Shown in pieces: positions 1 to 6,945 of a DNA stretch of 8,766 nucleotides. The translations under genes were made by a program, and so were the position numbers. Origin of the DNA: an uncultured bacterium (GTDB taxonomy: Bacteria; Planctomycetota; UBA1135; UBA2386); assembly GCA_938003515.1 (NCBI GenBank), contig CALKYL010000290.1, positions 1 to 8,766 on the forward strand, read 5' to 3'. Numbering within the stretch: position 1 is the stretch's first letter; every line of letters starts with the position of its first letter. The notes beneath the pieces were generated by a model. It did no database searches and had not been told where the DNA came from. It was given only the letters and a program-made list of their open reading frames with translations.

Positions 1-2
1 AG

Positions 3-374
3 AAGCGCAGCTACGCGATGATGGTCTTCGTCGGCGAGAGCCTGCTGCGGCTCTACTGGGTCGGCCACGGCGAGCACGACCGCACCCCGGTCGCGGAGTT
101 CACGGTCGTCGAGAAGCAGCCGCGGCCGCAGTGGACCGCGCCGGACGGCAACGTCTATCCGTACGGCCACCCGAACAACATCCTGGGTGAGTACTTCATC
201 AAGTTCCAGCACCCGCAGTTCGTGGGCTTCGGCGCCCACGGCACCCCGATGCCCGAGACGATCTGCACCATGTCGTCGATGGGCTGCATCCGCATGCTCG
301 ACGAGGACATCGCGGAGCTGTTCCGGATCCTGCCGCGCGGGGCGAAGGTGATCGTGCGCGCGACCGGCAGCTGA
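3..374 (+). CDS. L,D-transpeptidase (YkuD family), C-terminal part, cut by left edge
   Basis: The reading frame is open to the left edge (first full codon at 3), so the N-terminus lies outside the window and the ATG at 18 is probably internal. The 123 visible residues match the second half of a YkuD catalytic domain. They include an LGEYFIKF strand, an HGT motif (His at visible residue 79), and SMGCIRM with the nucleophilic cysteine at residue 95 and Arg at 97, followed by the usual closing helix and a hydrophobic strand (AKVIV). Family members act in the periplasm or on the cell wall, cross-linking peptidoglycan by 3-3 bonds or attaching proteins to it through an acyl-enzyme on this cysteine. 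The canonical SHGC histidine is Met here; that position varies in the family, so activity is still expected. The protein ends shortly after the domain with no extra C-terminal module. The gene converges on the lipoprotein gene, with 20 bp between stops. Confidence 0.9.
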   Translation, partial: KRSYAMMVFVGESLLRLYWVGHGEHDRTPVAEFTVVEKQPRPQWTAPDGNVYPYGHPNNILGEYFIKFQHPQFVGFGAHGTPMPETICTMSSMGCIRMLDEDIAELFRILPRGAKVIVRATGS

Positions 375-390
375 GCCGGCTCCGCCCGGC
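375..390. terminator. weak hairpin between convergent genes
   Basis: The 20-bp gap between the stops at 374 and 395 contains GCCGG (375-379) and CCGGC (386-390), able to form a 5-bp stem with a 6-nt loop. There is no T-run on either side. It sits where a bidirectional terminator is expected, but the stem is short and such matches are frequent in DNA this GC-rich. Confidence 0.25.
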
Positions 391-394
391 CGCG

Positions 395-1066
395 TCAGCG
401 CGAGCGGATCGCGTCGATCTTCCAGCGCCGCTCGAGCCCGACGCGCTCGACCTGGTCGAGCGGGATCGCGTCGAAGCCCGGGTGGCCGAAGGTCAAAGGC
501 GCCAGCGTCACCCGGGACCGGTCGTCGACGCGGTCGTCGACGACCTCCACCTCGGCGAACCCCTCGAACGAGGGGATCGACGCGCCGACCTCGCCGGGCG
601 GCCCGAACGCGACGGAGCCGTCGGCGCCGCGCAGCACGCGCGCGTAGCGCACGAGGTAGTAGGACTCGCGCACCAGCGCGACCTCGACCGCGGTGCCCTC
701 GACGTCGAGCAGGAACGCGGCGCGGTCGAGCCCGCGGCGGGTGGGCTCGGGCACGTCCGCGTAGCCCGCGAGGTGCAGGCCGGGGTTCTGTTCGCGGATG
801 CGCGGCCACGCGAGCTGCGCGGTCATCGCGTCGACGCCGAGTCGGGCGCGGAAGTCGTTGGACAGGCAGAAGTAGACCGTCTCGGGGTCGTCGCGCCGCA
901 GCGCCTCGAGCAGGGTGCGCACGGTCGCTTCCGGGGCGCCGAAGTCCACCGAGATCCAGGGCGTGCGGTCCGGTCCGCAGAACAGCCGGGCGAGCGAGCA
1001 GCATCCGGACGTCGTCGAGCAGAGAGCCAGCACGAGGACCGCGGCGAGGCGGGACGGAGCGCGCAT
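395..1066 (-). CDS. putative lipoprotein of unknown function
   Basis: The 223-residue protein begins with a basic residue pair and a hydrophobic segment (about residues 7-16), followed by TTSGCC. This resembles a lipoprotein signal peptide with Cys22 as the lipidated residue, although Thr at -3 is not ideal. I do not recognise the mature family. Its first part (about residues 48-85, with TVRTLLEALRRDDPETVYFC) has the look of an NTF2-like or DUF4878-type helix, in which a short repeat of small amphipathic helices precedes a curved sheet. This is only a resemblance. The rest alternates charged and hydrophobic strands and ends with RRWKIDAIRSR, also typical of the last strand of NTF2-like proteins. 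The ATG at 1066 gives the signal peptide; no clear Shine-Dalgarno precedes it. It is divergent from the DUF1573-like gene and convergent with the L,D-transpeptidase gene. A long open frame on the opposite strand (482-1264) is Arg/Gly/Ala-rich and looks spurious. Confidence 0.75.
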   Translation of the reverse strand: MRAPSRLAAVLVLALCSTTSGCCSLARLFCGPDRTPWISVDFGAPEATVRTLLEALRRDDPETVYFCLSNDFRARLGVDAMTAQLAWPRIREQNPGLHLAGYADVPEPTRRGLDRAAFLLDVEGTAVEVALVRESYYLVRYARVLRGADGSVAFGPPGEVGASIPSFEGFAEVEVVDDRVDDRSRVTLAPLTFGHPGFDAIPLDQVERVGLERRWKIDAIRSR

Positions 1067-1157
1067 AGGGCTGCCATCGTGCCCAGAGACGCCGCCGATG
1101 CCACCGGCGCTTCGACCGGTCGGTCCCGGCGTGGGGCGGCGGCGGTCCGGCCGGGAG

Positions 1158-1183
1158 TTTTCGGCCCCGCCGGTGGCTATACT
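1158..1183 (+). promoter_or_regulatory. candidate promoter of the DUF1573-like gene
   Basis: TATACT at 1178-1183 matches five of six bases of the sigma70-type -10 consensus. It is one of very few AT-rich words in this 194-bp divergent spacer (1067-1260). A T-run, AGTTTTC (about 1156-1162), lies in the -35 area but matches TTGACA poorly, so the exact -35 box is uncertain. Transcription would start near 1190, leaving a leader of about 70 nt. The rest of the spacer is GC-rich; I see no clear operator or matching promoter for the leftward lipoprotein gene. Confidence 0.5.
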
Positions 1184-1260
1184 GCTCCGCCCTCCTGGCC
1201 GAGTGGCCGTCTCGGCCGCCCCGTCCTGCCCGAGCCCGCAGCTACCCGAGAACCCGCGAG

Positions 1261-2448
1261 ATGACCATGAACCCCGTCCTCCGTAGCCTCGCCCTCGCCC
1301 CGATCCTGGCCTCCGGCGCCGGCCTCGCCGCGCAGGACGCCAAGCACGAACCGGACGCCGCCGTGCAGCCCAAGGTCGTGCGCGCCGACGGCGGCCAGCG
1401 CCCCGGGGCCGAAGCGGCGGGCGGCAACTCCTGGTTCGACGTGACCAACCGGGACCTCGGCACCTATTACGGCGAGGGCGACGCCGTCGGCGTGTTCGCG
1501 TTCGCGAACCCGGGCGACGGCGTGGTCGAGTGGAGCAGCCTGACGCCGAGCTGCCAGTGCGCGATGGCGGTCATCCGGGTCGAGGACCGCACCTACCGGC
1601 TGATCTCGAAGCCGTCCAAGCAGCTGGTGCGCGTCGTCCAGGTGCCCGGCCAGCCCGAGAAGCTGGAGCCGGTGGAGTCGATCACGATCGGCGGCCACGA
1701 GAAGGGCGAGGTCGAGGCGCACCTCGACATGAACAACATCACCGGCCCGAAGCAGGCGACGCTCGACATCCACTCGACCGACGAGAAGCTGCCGCACACG
1801 CGGCTGTCGTTCCGGGCCACCGGCGCGCAGCTGTTCTCGATCTCGCCGAAGGAGGTCAATCTGAACAAGATGACCTGGAACGAGACGCGCGAGTTCACCG
1901 TGACGGTGCAGTCGCCGCTGCGGCCGGACTGGGCCATCGTCGGCATGGACGACGCCGGCGAGGCGTTCGACGTCCGGTGGGAGAAGTCGACCGTCGGCGA
2001 CCACGCGGTCTGGACCATCCACGGCACGTACGGGCCGGTCAACGCCGACGTGGGCGGCGGCGGCGTGCTGCGCTTCCGCACCGACGTCAACGGCGGGGCG
2101 ACGTTCAACGTGCGCGTGCTGGCGTTCGTGCAGGGCCCGCTCGAGGCCAAGCCGGGCGGCTTTCTGACCCTCGGTCTGATCCGCAAGGGCTCCGAGACCA
2201 AGAAGGAGGTCGTGTTCGAGCCCAACGACGGCGTCGAGCTCGAGGCGACCCGGATCGAGTTCCAGAAGATGTCGATGTCGTCGGAGTTCGTCACGGCGAC
2301 CACCCGCAAGGACGGCGACAAGCTGATCGTCGAGCTCGCCGTGTCGGCGGACGCGCCGAAGGGGCTCGTCAAGGGCGACATGGTCGTGCACCTGAACCAC
2401 CCGGTGGTGCAGGAGAAGCGGATCATGTTCAACGGCTTCGTGCGCTGA
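1261..2448 (+). CDS. secreted DUF1573-like protein
   Basis: The 395-residue protein has an N-terminal signal peptide (hydrophobic about residues 8-23, probable cleavage after LAA near residue 24). An Ala/Gly/Pro-rich stretch follows to about residue 55. Residues about 58-190 read as a DUF1573-type Ig-like (ASH/HYDIN-related) beta domain: a strand ending FANPGDG, then SLTPSCQCAMA with Cys98 and Cys100, and later a repeat-ending strand. DUF1573 proteins usually carry SCGCT at this point. The rest (about 190-395) looks like one or two more beta-sandwich units of the same general type without the cysteine motif, ending KRIMFNGFVR. Such proteins are common in Planctomycetota and Bacteroidota, are exported, and have no well-established function; the Cys pair could form a disulfide or bind metal. 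The start at 1261 has a second ATG two codons on (1267), and no strong ribosome site separates the two. It looks monocistronic. Confidence 0.8.
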   Translation: MTMNPVLRSLALAPILASGAGLAAQDAKHEPDAAVQPKVVRADGGQRPGAEAAGGNSWFDVTNRDLGTYYGEGDAVGVFAFANPGDGVVEWSSLTPSCQCAMAVIRVEDRTYRLISKPSKQLVRVVQVPGQPEKLEPVESITIGGHEKGEVEAHLDMNNITGPKQATLDIHSTDEKLPHTRLSFRATGAQLFSISPKEVNLNKMTWNETREFTVTVQSPLRPDWAIVGMDDAGEAFDVRWEKSTVGDHAVWTIHGTYGPVNADVGGGGVLRFRTDVNGGATFNVRVLAFVQGPLEAKPGGFLTLGLIRKGSETKKEVVFEPNDGVELEATRIEFQKMSMSSEFVTATTRKDGDKLIVELAVSADAPKGLVKGDMVVHLNHPVVQEKRIMFNGFVR

Positions 2449-2460
2449 GCGACGCCGGTG

Positions 2461-2487
2461 GCGGGCCGCCGCCGTGAGCCGGCCCGC
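2461..2487 (+). terminator. candidate terminator hairpin after the DUF1573-like gene
   Basis: GCGGGCCG at 2461-2468 and CGGCCCGC at 2480-2487 form a perfect 8-bp stem with an 11-nt loop, 12 nt after the TGA at 2446-2448. There is no T-tract, so classic intrinsic termination is not shown. Position and stem strength support a terminator or a 3'-end stabilising structure. The rest of the 154-bp gap before the next gene is GC-rich spacer. Confidence 0.35.
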
Positions 2488-2585
2488 GACGCCAGCGCGG
2501 CGCCCGCAGGCGTCGGCGGCCCCGCGCCGAAGTGCGCAGCGGCGCCACCCTTGCATGGCGGCCGGCGGTCGCGCGGGTATCGTGC

Positions 2586-2591
2586 GGAGGA
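2586..2591 (+). promoter_or_regulatory. ribosome binding site that decides the start at 2603
   Basis: GGAGGA, a near-perfect Shine-Dalgarno, lies 11 nt before the ATG at 2603. The same frame is open from a GTG at 2474, but the intervening 43 codons encode an Ala/Arg/Pro-rich stretch with no family resemblance. The start at 2603 is therefore preferred. Confidence 0.75.
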
Positions 2592-2602
2592 CCGCCATCG
2601 CC

Positions 2603-4521
<1,919 letters not shown>

Positions 4522-4525
<4 letters not shown>

Positions 4526-5724
4526 CGGAGGCGCACGCGTCGGGGGCGCAGGCGTCGGCGGCGCAGGCGCTCGAGCGGCGGATCGGCTGCGTCGACCACG
4601 GCCGGCCCGGACCGACGCTGCTGGCAACCGGCGGCATCCACGGCAACGAGCCGGCCGGCGTGCGCGCGCTCCGGCGCGTCGTCGACGACCTGCGCCGCCG
4701 CGAGCTGCCGATGCGCGGGCGCTTCGTCGCGCTGGCCGGGAACCTGCAGGCGCTCGCCCGTCGGCAGCGGTTCCTGGTCCGGGACCTGAACCGCGGCTGG
4801 AGCCGCGAGGCGCTCGACGCGCTGGCCGAGAAGGACCCGCACGAGCTGGGCCCCGAGGACGTCGAGCAGCGCGAACTCCTGGCGCAGTTCGAGGAGGTCG
4901 ATCGCACGGCGACGGGGCCGATCCTGTTCGTCGACCTGCACACGAGCTCCGCCGAAGGCTCGCCGTTCCTGTGCCTCGCGGACACGATCGACAACCGGCG
5001 CCTCGGCTTCGCGACCGGGGTGCCGATCATCCTCGGCATCGAGGAGACGATCGAGGGCGCGTCGCTCGAGTGGTTCGCCGAGCGCGGCATCGCCGGCTTC
5101 GCGGTCGAAGGCGGCCAGCACGACAGCGAGGCCGCGGTCGACAACCTCGAGGCCGTGCTGTGGCTCCTGCTGGTGCGCCTCGGCATGGTCCTGCCCGAGG
5201 CCGTCGACACCGAGGGCTACCGGGCGCGGCTGCGGGCGGCCGTCGGCGGCGCGCCGGCGATCGTCGAGATCGTGCACCGGCAGGTCATCGCCGCGCAGGA
5301 CCGGTTCCGCATGGAGCCCGGGTTCGTCAACTTCGCGCGCGTCGAGAAGGGGCGGCTCCTGGCGACCGACCGGCGCGGCGAGGTGCGCGCGCAGCTCGCC
5401 GGCCACGTGATGCTGCCGCTCTACCAGCAGCAGGGCGACGACGGCTACTTCCTCGCCCGGCGGGTGTGGCCGTTCTGGCTGTGGCTCGCGCGGTGGCTGC
5501 GCGCGCTGCGCGTCGGCGCCGTGCTGCCGCTCCTGCCGGGCGTGCGGCGGGACCCGGACGAGCCCGACACGCTGCTGGCGAACCCACGCGTCGCGCGGCT
5601 GTTCGTCGTCGAGATCTTCCACCTGCTCGGCTTCCGCAAGCGCCGCGTGCGCGCCGACGGCACGCTGGCGTTCCGCCGCCGGAGGTCGCGCCGGGACAAC
5701 CGCAGGCTCGGCCGCGCGCGCTGA
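4522..5724 (+). CDS. aspartoacylase / succinylglutamate desuccinylase-like zinc amidohydrolase
   Basis: With a GTG start overlapping the previous stop (GTGA, 4522-4525) the protein has 400 residues. It shows the metal and active-site signature of the AstE/AspA (M14-related) family: GGIHGNEPAG with zinc ligands His40 and Glu43, RDLNRGW with Arg91, VDLHTSS with the third ligand His140, and AVEGGQH with Glu196 as the probable general base. Family members hydrolyse N-acyl amino acids such as N-acetylaspartate or N-succinylglutamate in the cytoplasm. The substrate here is unknown. A beta-rich C-terminal domain follows (about 240-312). Then comes a Trp/Leu-rich segment (WPFWLWLARWLRALRVGAVL, about 316-335) that could be an amphipathic or membrane-touching helix, and an arginine-rich tail (about 370-400). 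The 20-residue N-terminus is Ala-rich and poorly conserved in appearance. Translational coupling to the GCS2-CBS gene implies a shared pathway. No arginine-succinyltransferase pathway genes are nearby, which argues against a role as classical AstE. Confidence 0.85.
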
Positions 5725-5742
5725 CCCGGTCAGCTCTGCGCG
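5715..5742. terminator. palindrome containing both convergent stop codons
   Basis: GCTGACC (5720-5726), a single central C, and GGTCAGC (5728-5734) form a perfect 7-bp inverted repeat. CGCGC (5715-5719) and GCGCG (5738-5742) can extend the stem across a TCT bulge. The TGA of the hydrolase gene (5722-5724) and, on the other strand, the TGA of the dioxygenase gene (5730-5732) both lie within it. There is no T-tract. It fits a shared bidirectional end structure for the convergent pair, though part of the symmetry comes from the two opposed stop codons themselves. Confidence 0.45.
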
Positions 5743-6848
5743 AGGCCGTAGTAGTCGCGGTTTCGCACTTCGGGGCACAGCTCGGGCGGCAGCAGCAGGG
5801 TGCGCGCGGCCCAGACCTCGGGGAACACGCGGTAGCGCAGCGCCGTCTGGTCGAGGTAGTCGACGCCGTCGCTGCCGCCCGTGCCGACCCGGCGGCCGAT
5901 GACGCGCTCGACCATGCGGGCGTGCCGCTGGCGGAAGGTCAGCATCGCCTGCTCGCACTCGATCAGGCCGTCGATGACGTGGCCGGGCCAGCTCAAGAGC
6001 GGCAGCGTGCGGTTGCTGTCCACGAACAGGATCGCGGCGCGCAGCCGGCGCGCGGCAGAGCGGCGGTCGGCCGGCACGTCCTCGGCCTCGAGGTGCCGCC
6101 GCGCGCCCTGCAGCTGGCCGCGGTAGCGGGCGCGAAGGCGCGCTTCGTCGGGCCCGGACAGCGCCTGGACCAGGACGGCGTGCTCGAGCGCGCGCTCGCA
6201 CAGCCGTTCGTGGCCGGCCAGGTAGTCGCGGATCCAGCCGGCGACCACGTCCGCGTCGCCCGGGTCGTCCGGCCGGCTGCCGTGGATCGGCGTCCGGGCG
6301 AGCCAGGCGTCGACCGCCGCGCGCAGCGTGGGCAGGTCCTCGAGGCGCCGCTCGACCCGCGCCAGCGCCGGCGACGGCGAACCGTCGTGGCTGCGCAGCG
6401 CGTCGAGGTAGCTGCCCTCGTTGCCGAACGGGATGCGCTCGGCGTCGGCCAGGCCCATCAGCACCTCGATCTCGCGCATCTGGGCCGACTGGAAGCCGCT
6501 GGCCGGGTTGAGCTTGTCGCGAAACGTCAGGTAGTCCTGCGTGCGCATCGTCTCCATCAGCCGGAACTGCTGGGCGGCCAGCTCGAAGCAGATGGTCACC
6601 CGCTTCAGGCTCTGCACGGCGCCGGCCAACGCGTCCTCGGGCACCCGCGGCCTCGCGAACAGGTCGCGCGCCGTGACCAGCTCGCGCAGCACGAGCTTGA
6701 ACCACAGCTCGTCGACCTGATGGATGACGATGAAGCGCACCTCGTCGTCGGACAGCAGGCGCTCGTCGGCGTCGACGCCGGCCTGCAGCGCGAGCAGGTC
6801 CTCGACGCGGATGTAGTCCCAGTAGTTGGCCCGTCGCGAAGCTGGCAT
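5730..6848 (-). CDS. tryptophan 2,3-dioxygenase
   Basis: The 372-residue protein is a heme dioxygenase that opens the indole ring of L-tryptophan with O2 to give N-formyl-kynurenine, the first step of the kynurenine pathway, in the cytoplasm. Diagnostic features in order are NYWDYIRVEDLLALQ (8-22); FIVIHQVDELWFKL (39-52), with distal His43; FRDKLNPASGFQS (109-121), where Arg110 is expected to hold the substrate carboxylate; a central variable helical region (about 150-265); FRQRHARMVERVIG (305-318), with His309 as the likely heme ligand; and GTGGSDGVDYL (322-332), the substrate-binding loop. All key residues are present. It is longer than the approximately 280-300-residue proteobacterial KynA, the extra length lying mainly in the central helices and C-terminal end. 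The ATG at 6848 has no Shine-Dalgarno but has a promoter-like sequence immediately upstream. No kynurenine formamidase or kynureninase gene is in the window, so the pathway's other genes must lie elsewhere or be absent. Confidence 0.93.
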   Translation of the reverse strand: MPASRRANYWDYIRVEDLLALQAGVDADERLLSDDEVRFIVIHQVDELWFKLVLRELVTARDLFARPRVPEDALAGAVQSLKRVTICFELAAQQFRLMETMRTQDYLTFRDKLNPASGFQSAQMREIEVLMGLADAERIPFGNEGSYLDALRSHDGSPSPALARVERRLEDLPTLRAAVDAWLARTPIHGSRPDDPGDADVVAGWIRDYLAGHERLCERALEHAVLVQALSGPDEARLRARYRGQLQGARRHLEAEDVPADRRSAARRLRAAILFVDSNRTLPLLSWPGHVIDGLIECEQAMLTFRQRHARMVERVIGRRVGTGGSDGVDYLDQTALRYRVFPEVWAARTLLLPPELCPEVRNRDYYGLAQS

Positions 6849-6854
6849 GCCGGG

Positions 6855-6883
6855 ACTGTAGCCGGGGACCTCGCGACGGTCAG
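6855..6883 (-). promoter_or_regulatory. candidate promoter of the tryptophan dioxygenase gene
   Basis: Read on the minus strand, CTGACC (6883-6878) and TACAGT (6860-6855) match four of six bases each of the -35 and -10 consensus and are spaced exactly 17 bp. Transcription would begin about 6848-6850, at or within a few bases of the ATG at 6848. This implies a leaderless or nearly leaderless mRNA, in keeping with the missing ribosome binding site. It would make the gene independent of the repeat-protein gene upstream. Confidence 0.4.
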
Positions 6884-6921
6884 CGCGCGGGTGCCGCCGG
6901 ACGGGGGTCGACCCGCGGCGG

Positions 6922-6945
6922 GCGCCCGCTCGCGGGCGCTCCTAC
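6922..6945 (-). repeat. REP-like palindrome with GTAG foot (also possible terminator)
   Basis: On the minus strand, GTAG (6945-6942), which includes the TAG stop of the repeat-protein gene, is followed by GA and a perfect 8-bp stem: GCGCCCGC, loop GA, GCGGGCGC (stem arms 6932-6939 and 6922-6929). A GTAG tetranucleotide at the foot of a GC-rich hairpin, placed just at the end of a gene, is the layout of bacterial REP elements mobilised by RAYT transposases. Only one copy is visible, so it may instead be a simple terminator stem, and it lacks a T-tract. Confidence 0.4.

Noticed and set aside
482..1264. 260-codon plus-strand open frame opposite the lipoprotein gene
   Set aside because: It has no motif, a composition typical of antisense frames, and would run across the promoter region. 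The minus-strand frame has a signal peptide and normal composition.
2551..2583. TTGCAT (2551) and TATCGT (2578) as a promoter for the ligase operon
   Set aside because: The spacing is 21 bp and the matches are poor. Transcription would start about 2590, inside the ribosome binding site. The true promoter is not evident.
2474..2602. N-terminal extension of the GCS2-CBS protein from the GTG at 2474
   Set aside because: The 43 residues are low-complexity and overlap the putative terminator. A strong Shine-Dalgarno (2586-2591) serves the ATG at 2603, where family-like sequence begins.
4533..4568. Short direct repeat GCGCAGGCG near the start of the hydrolase gene
   Set aside because: It encodes an Ala/Gln-rich N-terminus and is most simply explained by codon bias in GC-rich DNA.
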